This document shows, piece after piece, positions 27,503 through 35,485 of a stretch of 41,926 nt of DNA; position 1 is the stretch's first letter, and each line of letters begins with the position of its first letter. Under the pieces are notes generated by a model, which worked only from the letters and a program-made list of their open reading frames with translations, was not told where the DNA came from and ran no database searches. Position numbers and translations under genes: made by a program. The stretch is from Methanobacteriota archaeon (GTDB lineage Archaea; Halobacteriota; Methanomicrobia; Methanomicrobiales; Methanospirillaceae): assembly GCA_029555345.1 (NCBI GenBank), contig JAKPSJ010000060.1, positions 1 through 41,926 on the forward strand. Reading direction: 5' to 3'.

Positions 27503-28252
27503 ATGCACATCGAAGTGGAGGGCATACGGGGGCTCCCGATGGTCCGGGAAGGAGACGACCTCCCGGCCCTCATCTCCCGGAAGGCGACATTCTCGGACGG
27601 GGACATCCTCTGTATCGCATCATCGGTCTACTCCAAGGCGAAAGGGCATACCCGCCCGCTCCGGGACATCACTCCCTCGGTGAGGGCCGAAAAGATCGCG
27701 GAGAAGACGGGGGAGGACCCCCGTTTCATCCAGGCGGTCCTCGAAACCTCCACCGACATCCTTCTCGAGTACCCCTTCGTCCTCTCGGAGGTCGCCTGCG
27801 GCCATATCGGGGTCCGGGCAGGTGTCGACCAGAGCAATATCGAGGATGGAATGCTCATCCTGCTGCCGCCGGACCCGATGGCCGCCGCTGCCGAGGTCCG
27901 GGAATCATTGAGAGTCCTGACAGGGAAATCCGTTGCCGTCATCATCACAGACACCTGCGGGAGGGCGTTTCGCCGGGGACAGACTGGTCACGCGATTGGA
28001 TGGAGCGGAGTTGTGGCTATCCGCGATTTCCGCGGGGATACCGACCTCTTCGGCCGCGTGCTCAAGATCACCGAAGAGGCCGTGGTGGACGAGATCGCAG
28101 GGTTCGCCAACTTCGTGATGGGGGAGAGCAACAATGGCGTACCCGCGGTAATCTTCCGGGGGTGCGGGACGTGGAATGGCCATGACAACCTCTACTTTGA
28201 CAGGAACGAGGACATCTTCCGGGCTGTCCTGAAACGTGCACCACAGGGATAA
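27503..28252 (+). CDS. cofE: Coenzyme F420-0:L-glutamate ligase
   Basis: A 249-aa GTP-dependent ligase that adds the glutamate tail to F420-0, the last step in making the methanogen hydride carrier F420. The start 'MHIEVEGIRGLPMVREGDDL' and 'GDILCIASSVYSKAKG' match the N-terminal metal- and GTP-binding region; the centre has 'VDQSNIEDGMLILLPPDP', and 'VAVIITDTCGRAFRRGQTGHAIGWSG' and 'DEIAGFANFVMGESNNGVPAVIFRG' are strongly conserved. I chose the ATG at 27503: the frame is open to 27419 but the extra residues are not family-like. A TATA-like CTTTAACT (27466-27473) lies 30-37 bp upstream, consistent with leaderless transcription. Confidence 0.95.
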   Translation: MHIEVEGIRGLPMVREGDDLPALISRKATFSDGDILCIASSVYSKAKGHTRPLRDITPSVRAEKIAEKTGEDPRFIQAVLETSTDILLEYPFVLSEVACGHIGVRAGVDQSNIEDGMLILLPPDPMAAAAEVRESLRVLTGKSVAVIITDTCGRAFRRGQTGHAIGWSGVVAIRDFRGDTDLFGRVLKITEEAVVDEIAGFANFVMGESNNGVPAVIFRGCGTWNGHDNLYFDRNEDIFRAVLKRAPQG

Positions 28253-28564
28253 CTGCCCTCCTCATAAGAGAGATTCCCCAGTTCCCATCCCATTTCAAGG
28301 TGCCGGGGGATGATCTCGCAGCTGGACTCATCTCTGTCAGTCCCTGGGTTTTTCCCGCCAATCTGCTTTTCATCGAGGAACACGCCCCGGTCGGAAAGGA
28401 AGACATCGCGTATACGAGACTGAAATGATCGATTGGCTCTGGGGCGAACAATTGGTTTTACGCCTCCCGAAGAGAAAAGGCTCTTTCCCTGGTGACCTGG
28501 AGGCCTTCGACTCCATGAGAGCCGGGGACCCGGCTGCCGACTTCCCCGATGAACCGGATTTTTT
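28253..28564. other. Gene-free segment after cofE
   Basis: These 312 bases between cofE and repeat copy E contain no convincing gene on either strand. A possible small ORF has no RBS and matches nothing I know. With the repeat they form a 604-base gap between two convergent genes. Confidence 0.45.
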
Positions 28565-28830
28565 CCCTCTTTGTCATTTCAAGTGGGTAAATGGAATTTG
28601 AGCTGACCGCACCTGCTATAACTCGTGGTGATGTTCCTGGTTTGCTTGTTGTTGAACCGCCGCCGCGCTCCATCTCATTACTCTATCCAGGATTGTTCAA
28701 CATTTACTGAAGAAATGGAGGTGACCGCAGGTCGCCCCGGGTCGAGGGCGGAAGCCCCTCGCAATGGGGGTGTAGGGGCGGCAGCCCCGACTCGCACTCA
28801 CTTTCTTACACACTCGAAAAAGCGGAGAGC
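28565..28830 (-). repeat. Dispersed intergenic repeat, copy E (longest copy)
   Basis: This 266-bp copy is in the orientation opposite to copies A and D. It begins CCCTCTTTGTCATTTCAAGT then GGGTAAATGGAATTTGAGCTGA, matching the reverse complement of the right end of copy A almost exactly, and ends CACTCGAAAAAGCGGAGAGC, matching its left end. It also shares the inverted AACAACAAGCAAA block (as TTGCTTGTTGTTGAACC, about 28641-28657) and has an internal hairpin GGGGCGGCAGCCCC (28775-28788). Compared with copy A, it carries about 60 extra bases in the middle. It lies downstream of the uracil-DNA glycosylase gene. Confidence 0.8.
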
Positions 28831-28856
28831 TCTTTTTTGGAAATTCGTTTGCGCCT

Positions 28857-29450
28857 CTACCGTGAAGAGTGGATTATCCGTGCCAGTTTCTGGAAATCCG
28901 ATTCGAGGTCCCACCGGGCCGGGGGATTGTGAGTGGCGACTGCCGGGTGGAGGACCGGGACGATGATCCTCTCCTGCCGGCTCTCTCCCTCGCGCACGAC
29001 GTGTTCCCTGCCGCGGACATCTCCAAACGAAGGGAATGGGAGCATGTACATCCCGAAAAGGGCCATCGTCGCATGTCTTCCCATCGGGACGATGAACCGG
29101 GGTGAGAGAAGAGATACCTGTTCTTCGAGGTAGGGCAAGCAGGAATTGATCTCTTCTCTTCGGGGTGCCCTGTTGCCGGGGGGCCGGCACTTCACGACGC
29201 TCGTGATGAAGACCTCGTCCCGCGAGAGAGAGCACGAAGCGAGCAGGTCCGAGAGGATCTTTCCGGCTCTTCCCACGAAGGGCCTCCCCGTCTCGTCCTC
29301 CGTCCTCCCCGGGGCCTCCCCTACGAAAAGGTAGGCAGAAGGGACTGGCCCCTCCCCGGGAACGGTGCGTATCCGCGAGAGGGCGAGGGGGCAGAGGGTG
29401 CATGCAGCTATCCTCTGCCCGAGCTGGTCCATTGAAACCGTGGAGGACAT
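28857..29450 (-). CDS. Family 4 uracil-DNA glycosylase (Fe-S)
   Basis: A 197-aa enzyme that removes uracil from DNA, starting base-excision repair of deaminated cytosine. Motif 'VGEAPGRTEDETGRPFVGRAG' (43-63) and 'VLHPAVATHNPP' (about 166-177) form the active site. Four cysteines, Cys17, Cys20, Cys88 and Cys104 ('CTLC', 'CRPPGNRAPRREEINSC'), bind the 4Fe-4S cluster typical of family 4. I start at the ATG at 29450; an in-frame ATG at 29486 has a TATA-like box (TTCTAAAGG) about 20-25 bases upstream and could be the true leaderless start. It lies about 90 bases downstream of the small zinc-type protein gene. Confidence 0.9.
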   Translation of the reverse strand: MSSTVSMDQLGQRIAACTLCPLALSRIRTVPGEGPVPSAYLFVGEAPGRTEDETGRPFVGRAGKILSDLLASCSLSRDEVFITSVVKCRPPGNRAPRREEINSCLPYLEEQVSLLSPRFIVPMGRHATMALFGMYMLPFPSFGDVRGREHVVREGESRQERIIVPVLHPAVATHNPPARWDLESDFQKLARIIHSSR

Positions 29451-29539
29451 GTCGGCCCCTTCATCCCGGTCGCCAGTCCCGTCCATGGATTTCCCGATGG
29501 TACCTTTAGAATGGAAGGGGAGACCTTCTCTTCCTTGTT

Positions 29540-29992
29540 TCACCGCTCGAGCTTCCGGATATGGTCCGGTACTGCGGCGGAGAGCCTGGATAGGTTCTCG
29601 AGCCGGGCGATGTCCGCGACAGCCTCGAGGACATGGACGGAGTCTTCCAGGAAGGAGAGGACGTCTGCAGGGTAGATATCGATCCCATACTCCTCGAGGA
29701 GGTACTGGCTGATCTGGCGGTGGTCGAGGCCGTTCTCCCTCAGTTCGAGGATCTCCCGGGAAAACTTCCTCTCCGGGCAGCCGCACAGGGGAGAGTCCCG
29801 GCAGTTGCAGCGGAGGAACGCGTGCACGAACCTCACGAGCTGGTCATGGAGGGTGTGGTCGAGCCGGTCGAAGTTGAGGTGGGACGATATGGTTTCGAGA
29901 GTTGCTCCATGAAACGCCTGGTTGGGGATGTGGAAGCCGGCCGCCCTCTCCAGTCTCCGGGCGTGCCGGAACCGCGCTTTCTCGGCTATCAC
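29540..29992 (-). CDS. Small cysteine-rich protein resembling the C-terminal part of DUF5814 helicases
   Basis: A 150-aa protein. After a helical, basic N-terminal half it has a cysteine cluster, CNCRDSPLCGCPERKFS (about 82-98), followed by 'GLDHRQISQYLLEEYGIDIYPADVLSFLEDSVHVLEAVADIARLENL'. That layout recalls the C-terminal segment of the archaeal Ski2-like helicases (DUF5814), but no helicase motifs are present and this may be a stand-alone paralogue. The similarity is from memory and modest. Its ATG overlaps the DUF2150 stop (positions 29989-29992), so the two genes are coupled. Confidence 0.55.
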   Translation of the reverse strand: MIAEKARFRHARRLERAAGFHIPNQAFHGATLETISSHLNFDRLDHTLHDQLVRFVHAFLRCNCRDSPLCGCPERKFSREILELRENGLDHRQISQYLLEEYGIDIYPADVLSFLEDSVHVLEAVADIARLENLSRLSAAVPDHIRKLER

Positions 29993-30627
29993 ACCTCTCC
30001 TGCCTCTTCATCGAAGTTCTTGAGAGAGGCGACGGCATCGGCGATGCTCTCGATCTCGATGAGCCACTCGTCGAAGAGCGTCGGCTGTTCGATATCGTCC
30101 TTGATGTACCTGCTGCAGCAGGGCGCCCCGCCAATCACGTTCGCTGCAATCTCCGCAGCGATATCGAGGGCCTTTTCCATGTCCGCCTCGACGATCTTCC
30201 TCCCCTCTTTTACCAGGGTCTTGATGTCCTTTTCGTACTCTCCCGAAAGGAATTTCCGGCATCCTGCAAAGAGGACGAGGAGGGAGATCTGGAGAGACTC
30301 CACGTAGTCTTCCAGGTCGTCTTCCGGTGCCTCGCACATCACGATTGCCTCGACCTCTTTGAGTTTTTCGGTTGCCTCCTCCTTCGTGTACCGGCCGTTC
30401 TGGTAGAGCTTGATGATCTTGAGAACCGAGAGGGTGATGTCCATTGCAAAGTTATAGAGGACGGTGTATCCCTCCGGCATCTCCTCGTTCCCGGGTTCTG
30501 CATCGAAATGCGACTCCTGGAGCGTTTTTATCCAGTTGTCCCACCGCTCTTTGTTATAGAATATGTAGAACAATTTGGGCTGTTCTTCCGGGCTCGCTGC
30601 CTTTTCCTTCTTTTTTGCCATTGCCAT
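29989..30627 (-). CDS. DUF2150 family protein
   Basis: A 212-aa protein of the archaeal DUF2150 family, with no known function. It starts MAMAKKKEKAASP and has the family opening 'FYIFYNKERWDNWIKTLQES', then 'LKIIKLYQNGRYTKEEATEKLKEVEAIV' and an acidic, helical C-terminal part with a possible metal motif, 'GGAPCCSRYIKDD'. No membrane segment is present. I chose the ATG at 30627, which has AGGAG 9 bases upstream; the frame is open to 30777, but the extra residues are not family-like. It is the first gene of the unit that continues through the cysteine-rich gene. Confidence 0.82.
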   Translation of the reverse strand: MAMAKKKEKAASPEEQPKLFYIFYNKERWDNWIKTLQESHFDAEPGNEEMPEGYTVLYNFAMDITLSVLKIIKLYQNGRYTKEEATEKLKEVEAIVMCEAPEDDLEDYVESLQISLLVLFAGCRKFLSGEYEKDIKTLVKEGRKIVEADMEKALDIAAEIAANVIGGAPCCSRYIKDDIEQPTLFDEWLIEIESIADAVASLKNFDEEAGEV

Positions 30628-30998
30628 ACAGGTATTCTCCTGTATGTTAAAGGTGTATCGGAATGGTGCACGAAAACGCCTCTGTTTGTCCCGAGAAAAG
30701 CGAACGCGAAGGAAGGAACCGTGTGCAGGGACCGTTTTGCAATGGCGAAAAGTGATCCGCACATCTCTCGCCTCCAACGGACCTGCAAAATGGTATGGCC
30801 AGGGGACCCGGCATCCCTATCGGTGAGGTGCAGGACCCACAAAAAAACAGTGTGTGCAGGCCGCACATTTTCGGGTTATTCTTCCCGGGAGGTCCCGGGG
30901 ATATCTCCTGGAGGGGACTATGGCGCCTCGTCTCCCCTTTCCGCCTCACGGTTCTCTTTATCCATGTGCGTGGAGAATGATATCTGAAAAGCGTACCC
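30628..30998. promoter_or_regulatory. Divergent promoter region between DUF2150 and thiI
   Basis: A 371-base gap with no gene. On the minus side an inverted sequence, ACAGGAGAATACCTGT (about 30628-30643), overlaps the RBS of the DUF2150 gene and could form a hairpin that hides it. On the plus side a TATA-like CTTTATCC (about 30955-30962) and TGGAGA (about 30969-30974) precede thiI. The rest holds nothing I recognise. Confidence 0.45.
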
Positions 30999-32210
30999 AT
31001 GAAAGTGCTACCGCCGGGACCTGCCGTGATGCTCCGGTACGGTGAGGTCTTCCTGAAGAGCGAACCGGTCAGGAATGAATTCATAAAAACCCTTGTCCGG
31101 AATTGCCGGGAAGCCCTCCGGTCGAGAGGCCTCTTTCCGGACGTCGAGACTGTCAGGGGGCGCATCTTCTTTGTCGGGGACTCCCCGGAAAAGGTGGCGG
31201 GGGTCCTCTCCCGCATCTTCGGTGTCGTCGACGTGGCAGTCTGTACATTGACCCCACCGGATCCCGGGGCAGTCACGCAGGCTGCCGTTGCACTTGCATT
31301 GAGGTCGGTGGCGGGACCGGGTGCCCGGTTCGCAGTCAGGGCCAGGCGCGAGGGGATCGAAGGGATAACGAGCAGGGAGCTCGCCGCAGCTATCGGGTCC
31401 GCTATCCTCGCAGCGTGTCCCGGCACCTCTGTGGACCTGGACAATCCGGACTACGAGTTGCATGCCGAGCTCCGGGAGACCGGTGGCGTTGTCTATGACC
31501 GGAGGGTACCTGCACCCGGCGGGTTGCCGTGGGGGACGCAGGGCAGGGTCCTCGCCCTCCTTTCACCTGGTATAGACTCACCGGTCGCTGCATGGATGAT
31601 GATGAAGCGTGGGTGCGAGGTTGCAGCACTCCACGTGAGCCTTGGAGAAGAGGCAGGGAGCAGCACCCTCCCGGCGACACTCCGGAATTTCTCCATCCTC
31701 TCTGACTGGTGCAGGGGTTTTTCGATCCGGCTCTTCGTAGTCGATGCAGGACCTTTTTTCGAGAGGATGGCCGGACGGGTGAACCCGAAGTTCCGGTGCG
31801 TCCTCTGCAAGAGGTTCATGATGCGCCTCGGGAGCCACCTCGCCGTGCGTGAGGGCATTCCCGCTCTCTGCACCGGGGACAGCCTCGGGCAGGTGGCATC
31901 CCAAACGCTTGCGAACATGGCCGTAATCACCGCCGCATCGACCGTCCTGGTCCTGCGGCCCCTCGTTTCGTTCGACAAGCAGGAGATCGTGGCCCTTGCA
32001 AGGAAGATCGGCACGTTCGACGAGAGGCCGGGCGACCTCTCCTGCCCCCATGTACCGAGGACTCCTGCGACGGCGTCCAGGGAAGAGAGTATCCTCGCCC
32101 TCGAATCAGGGCTGGATGCCGATGCGCTCGCCCGGGAGCTCATCGATCACGCCACGGAATATACTGCCCTGAATGGAGAGATCGTCCGGGAGAAGCCCGG
32201 GCCGGACTGA
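30999..32210 (+). CDS. thiI: tRNA 4-thiouridine synthase ThiI
   Basis: A 403-aa sulfurtransferase that makes 4-thiouridine at position 8 of tRNA. The N-terminal ferredoxin-like and THUMP region covers about 1-165 ('RYGEVFLKSEPVRNEFIKTLVRN'), and the adenylation domain has the PP-loop 'LLSPGIDSPVAAWMMMKRG' (187-205). The archaeal ThiI Cys pair, CVLC (Cys267 and Cys270), is present; in methanococcal ThiI these cysteines are essential and hold an Fe-S cluster. There is no C-terminal rhodanese domain, as in archaea. An RBS-like TGGAGA lies 25-30 bases upstream, so the start is probable but not fixed. Confidence 0.93.
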   Translation: MKVLPPGPAVMLRYGEVFLKSEPVRNEFIKTLVRNCREALRSRGLFPDVETVRGRIFFVGDSPEKVAGVLSRIFGVVDVAVCTLTPPDPGAVTQAAVALALRSVAGPGARFAVRARREGIEGITSRELAAAIGSAILAACPGTSVDLDNPDYELHAELRETGGVVYDRRVPAPGGLPWGTQGRVLALLSPGIDSPVAAWMMMKRGCEVAALHVSLGEEAGSSTLPATLRNFSILSDWCRGFSIRLFVVDAGPFFERMAGRVNPKFRCVLCKRFMMRLGSHLAVREGIPALCTGDSLGQVASQTLANMAVITAASTVLVLRPLVSFDKQEIVALARKIGTFDERPGDLSCPHVPRTPATASREESILALESGLDADALARELIDHATEYTALNGEIVREKPGPD

Positions 32211-32219
32211 CAGGATCAC

Positions 32220-33479
32220 TCACGGTGCAGCCTGGTCCGCTGTGATGTTTCCCGCGGGAGCGGCAGGTGTGCTCTCCGGGGTGACCGGCCTGATGCCGAT
32301 GTAGGAACAGTAACCCTTGTAGCATGCGACTGCACCTGCTGTCTGGTTGAAGAAGAGGCGCTGCCTGTTCCCGGTATCCATCATCCAGGAATCTATCGCC
32401 TGGGTCTCTATTCCCGGGACGTAGGCTGTCCACTGCCCGTAGAGGGTCTCGATCAGGAACTCGTTTGGAGAAAATCCGTAACTCCTTTTGAGTGCAAGGG
32501 CAGACGAACCGGTCTTTGGGTTGGTATAGTTCAGGTACTTGTACCCGGCCATGTCCTCCGCCCTCGCGAGAGCGAGATTGTATGCACGCTCATCGAAGAG
32601 GAGGGGGGTTTCACCCTCGGCGGCGCGGAGCCGGTTCAGGTAGAGGACTGCCTGCCTGCTCTCGTCGACAGTCGTGTTCACCTTGAAGGTGCCCCGCGCG
32701 AGCACCTGGAACCAGCCCCCCACGACCGCTACCACGCCCTGGAAGGCATTGCCGGCAGCGACCCTCACTCCCGGGACAGTGACCACGACGAGGACTGCAA
32801 CGAGGAAGATTGCGAGGATGGCGACGAGGAGGGTCAGGGCCCGGCGGGAGAGGAGCGGCTCCCTCTTCTGCCTGGCTGCGGGGATGAGCGGGCTCTCCTT
32901 CTCGAAAGAGTACTCCTCGAGGTGGAGTCCCTGCACGATGGCGTCCATGTCCTGGATCCGGAGCGTGTACCCCGAATCGACGAAGTGCAGCCTCTCGACG
33001 AGGTCGTCGGCGGTGACGATCCTGAACCACTTGACCTTCCGGAAGTCTATCTGCCCCTCCGGGTATGTGCTCCCCCTGCAGAGATAGAGCCATGACGCGG
33101 TCTTTCGCAGGTTCCGCTCCCCGATGTGTGGGATATTTTCGCGGCAGATGGGGATCAACCTGTCGATGAAGTCCTGCCTGTGGATCTTTGCCTGTATGAA
33201 AAGGTTCGGGAGCGTGATCGGGCCGTCCTTTGTCTCCACCACCCAGTTCCCGTTCTCGAGCCCCCGTACCTCCCCCTGGAACGCCTTCAACTCCAGGAGG
33301 ACGGGCCCGTTCCGTGTCAAGATGATGCAGTCGATCTGGCTGTTGGCAACCAGCACGCCGGTGAGGACGTACACAGGCTCCCGGGGGTATTCCTTCCGCA
33401 GGATACTGACGATCTCCTGGAGCTGGCGGAACTCGTGCTCCAGCTTTATTTTCTCTCCCCTGAAAAACCGGATCCCCAT
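32220..33479 (-). CDS. NERD nuclease-like domain - TM helix - CAP/SCP domain fusion
   Basis: A 419-aa protein of three parts. Residues about 15-125 form a NERD (nuclease-related) domain: 'LTGVLVANSQIDCIILTRNGPVLLELKAFQG' has the restriction-like D...ExK arrangement (Asp and Glu-Leu-Lys). A single membrane helix, 'LTLLVAILAIFLVAVLVVVTV' (about 217-237), follows a basic linker. The C-terminal region from about 270 is a CAP/SCP-like domain ('LYLNRLRAAEGETPLLFDERAYNLALARAEDMA', 'AIDSWMMDTGNRQRLFF', 'GAVACYKGYCSYIGI'), so it should sit outside the cell. The NERD part would be cytoplasmic. It is convergent with thiI. Confidence 0.78.
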   Translation of the reverse strand: MGIRFFRGEKIKLEHEFRQLQEIVSILRKEYPREPVYVLTGVLVANSQIDCIILTRNGPVLLELKAFQGEVRGLENGNWVVETKDGPITLPNLFIQAKIHRQDFIDRLIPICRENIPHIGERNLRKTASWLYLCRGSTYPEGQIDFRKVKWFRIVTADDLVERLHFVDSGYTLRIQDMDAIVQGLHLEEYSFEKESPLIPAARQKREPLLSRRALTLLVAILAIFLVAVLVVVTVPGVRVAAGNAFQGVVAVVGGWFQVLARGTFKVNTTVDESRQAVLYLNRLRAAEGETPLLFDERAYNLALARAEDMAGYKYLNYTNPKTGSSALALKRSYGFSPNEFLIETLYGQWTAYVPGIETQAIDSWMMDTGNRQRLFFNQTAGAVACYKGYCSYIGIRPVTPESTPAAPAGNITADQAAP

Positions 33480-33616
33480 TACCCGTCCCTTGCAGCGGTG
33501 TGTCTTTCCACCATTATTCTGTACTGTTCATTTTTGATATAACTTGCCAAAACAGGGCTCCCTGTGCCGCCGGTTTTTTCCTTGCCGGCGCTATACAAGG
33601 TACATCGTGGTGAAAG

Positions 33617-34669
33617 GTGCCGACAGCGGGGCGTGCAGGGTTCAGGGGATGGGAACGGTTGGCCATTCGCGACGATAGCGGCAGGGAGAGGCAGGCAGTC
33701 GCTCCTGTCATCGTTTCCGCCAGCCGTTCCACAGATATCCCTGCGTTCTATGGAGACTGGTTTGTCAGGAGGCTTTCGCTCGGGCACGCAGCGTGGGTCA
33801 ACCCGTGGAACGGTCGTGCCAGCTACGTCTCGTTTGCAAAGACAAGGGCAATCGTCTTCTGGTCCAAGGACCCCAGACCGTTTCTCGGGTACATCCCAGA
33901 GGTCGAAAAGATGGGGTACTCGTTCTCCTTCCTCTACACTCTCAATGATTACCGGAACGAAAACCTCGAACCGAACCTCCCCACCCTCGCTGCACGGGAG
34001 AGGACGTTCATCGATCTCTCCTCCAGGCTCGGTCCATCTGGGGTCTCGTGGAGGTTCGACCCCCTCCTCCTCTCAGACTCGCTCTCGGTCGAAGACCTCC
34101 TCTCGCGGATAGGGTCGATAGGGTCGCGCCTGCACAGGTACACCCGGAGGCTCATCGTCAGTTTCGTGGATATCGCCAGGTATGCAAAAGTCCGGCATTC
34201 GCTCGCTGCCGCCGGGCACCCCGACGTGCGGGAGTTCTCGCCGCCGGAGGTCGACGAGTTCTGTGCAGGGCTCTCGGACCTCGCTTCCGGCTGGGGACTC
34301 AGGGTCTATGCCTGCGGCGAAAAAGAAGACCTCTCGGGATATGGAATCCTGAAAGGAGAATGCATAAGCGCAGAACAGTTGAGAATGGCGTTTCCCGGGG
34401 ACCGGGACCTCTTCCAGTTCCTCTCGCCTCCGCCCGGTATGATGGGGGGAGGAGGCCGGTGGTCCCTCAAGGACCCGGGGCAGAGGAAGGAGTGCGGATG
34501 TATCGCGAGCAGGGACATCGGGCGCTACTCGACATGCATGCACCTGTGCGCTTACTGCTACGCGAACTCGTCCCGCGCAGCCGTGGAGGAGAATTGGGCG
34601 AGGCACCGCTCGATGATGGAGGCCGGGCTGGTGCCGGAAGCCATCGGCTGGACCGGGGAAGAGATATAA
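33617..34669 (+). CDS. DUF1848 protein with C-terminal Fe-S-type cysteine cluster
   Basis: A 350-aa protein of the DUF1848 family. The conserved opening is 'VIVSASRSTDIPAFYGDWFVRRL' (about 31-53), then 'VNPWNGRASYVSFAKTRAIVFWSKDPRPFL', 'YTLNDY', and the ending 'KECGCIASRDIGRYSTCMHLCAYCYAN' (about 289-320), whose CxxxCxxC arrangement resembles the cluster of spore-photolyase-like radical SAM proteins. Function is unknown. The start is uncertain: the GTG at 33617 lies 20-26 bases after a TATACAAG box (leaderless), and a TTG at 33659 is the alternative. Its stop lies in the TATA-like ATATAAA for the next gene. Confidence 0.75.
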   Translation: MPTAGRAGFRGWERLAIRDDSGRERQAVAPVIVSASRSTDIPAFYGDWFVRRLSLGHAAWVNPWNGRASYVSFAKTRAIVFWSKDPRPFLGYIPEVEKMGYSFSFLYTLNDYRNENLEPNLPTLAARERTFIDLSSRLGPSGVSWRFDPLLLSDSLSVEDLLSRIGSIGSRLHRYTRRLIVSFVDIARYAKVRHSLAAAGHPDVREFSPPEVDEFCAGLSDLASGWGLRVYACGEKEDLSGYGILKGECISAEQLRMAFPGDRDLFQFLSPPPGMMGGGGRWSLKDPGQRKECGCIASRDIGRYSTCMHLCAYCYANSSRAAVEENWARHRSMMEAGLVPEAIGWTGEEI

Positions 34670-34691
34670 ACCGGTGAGGCGACAGCAGAGT

Positions 34692-35210
34692 ATGTCACGA
34701 CGTGACCACCTTTCCCCGGAGCAGAAGTGGCAGGCCGTCACACGATTCGCGACAGCTCTCCCTGTCCTCTATGACATCATGTTCAGGGAAAGGGTGGGTG
34801 AAGAGTACGACGCCCTGGAACAGCAGGTTTGGGTCCATCTCGCAGGCATGGCGCAGGACTTCGCATCAGGGTCCGGACTTCAATCCGGCGACGCGGGGGA
34901 GATCATGGAGACGCTCGGGGCCATCCTCCTCGCCTTCTTCGGACCGGAATTCCGGATGGAGGATATCCCAATCGACCAGGGAAGAGCCGTGCTCATGATC
35001 AAGCGCTGCCCTTTCGTCATCCGCGGAGCCGAGTCGAGGGCAGGGCCCGAGAACCTCTTCCCGCGGTGCCTCGCCTTCTCGATCACGACAGTCGAGTCCC
35101 TGAACCCGGCGTTCACCCTCCGGTTCGTGCGGAGCATGTGCATGGGCGACAGGACATGCGAACTCAAGGTCATGAGGCGCGAGGACGCAGAACGGGACGA
35201 TGCGAAGTGA
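34692..35210 (+). CDS. Methanogen-type hypothetical protein, possibly ATC-hydrolase-like
   Basis: A 172-aa soluble protein starting MSRRDHLSPEQKWQAVTRFATALP. It has an alpha-helical N-terminal half and an alpha/beta C-terminal half with 'AVLMIKRCPFVIRGAES', 'NLFPRCLAFSITTVESLNPAFTLRFVRSMCMGDRTCELKV'. The C-terminal pattern (RCP, CMGD-x-CE) reminds me of the L-2-amino-thiazoline-4-carboxylic acid hydrolase fold family, but I cannot confirm this. The ATG at 34692 lies 21-27 bases after ATATAAA (34665-34671), so it is probably leaderless; an upstream in-frame ATG-less extension exists to 34674. The gene overlaps in promoter with the DUF1848 stop. Confidence 0.6.
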   Translation: MSRRDHLSPEQKWQAVTRFATALPVLYDIMFRERVGEEYDALEQQVWVHLAGMAQDFASGSGLQSGDAGEIMETLGAILLAFFGPEFRMEDIPIDQGRAVLMIKRCPFVIRGAESRAGPENLFPRCLAFSITTVESLNPAFTLRFVRSMCMGDRTCELKVMRREDAERDDAK

Positions 35211-35245
35211 TGCCGGGGGCGGCAGCAGCAAGCGATATTTGACAT

Positions 35246-35267
35246 GGAAACCGCATTCGCGGTTTTC
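35246..35267 (+). terminator. Hairpin after the 172-aa gene
   Basis: AAACCGC (35248-35254) and GCGGTTT (35259-35265) form a 7-bp perfect stem closing an ATTC loop, extended by G-T and G-C pairs outside, followed by TTCGTT. It lies 36 bases after the stop codon, as expected for a terminator or processing hairpin, but the following T-run is weak. Confidence 0.5.
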
Positions 35268-35485
35268 GTTAGAAGGGCCTGTGAGCGCAACGCACCATGT
35301 GACTCCTTCGGATGGGCGAGGGCAGGCAACACTTTCGAATCCCCTTTCCCCTTTTCCTGCTCTCTTGCCCGGTCGGGAAATCCAGGAGAATTGACGACGC
35401 CTGGCTTTCCGCGGGGGCAACCCTGGAGGGTATTTCTCCTCTCCTGCCCTTCTCTTTACAGGCCGATACAGCGGGTGCGTGAAAG

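Noticed and set aside
28310-28360. Possible C/D box small RNA (ATGATCTC...CTGTCAG)
   Set aside because: Boxes and spacing are poor, and no complementary guide region or terminal stem is visible.
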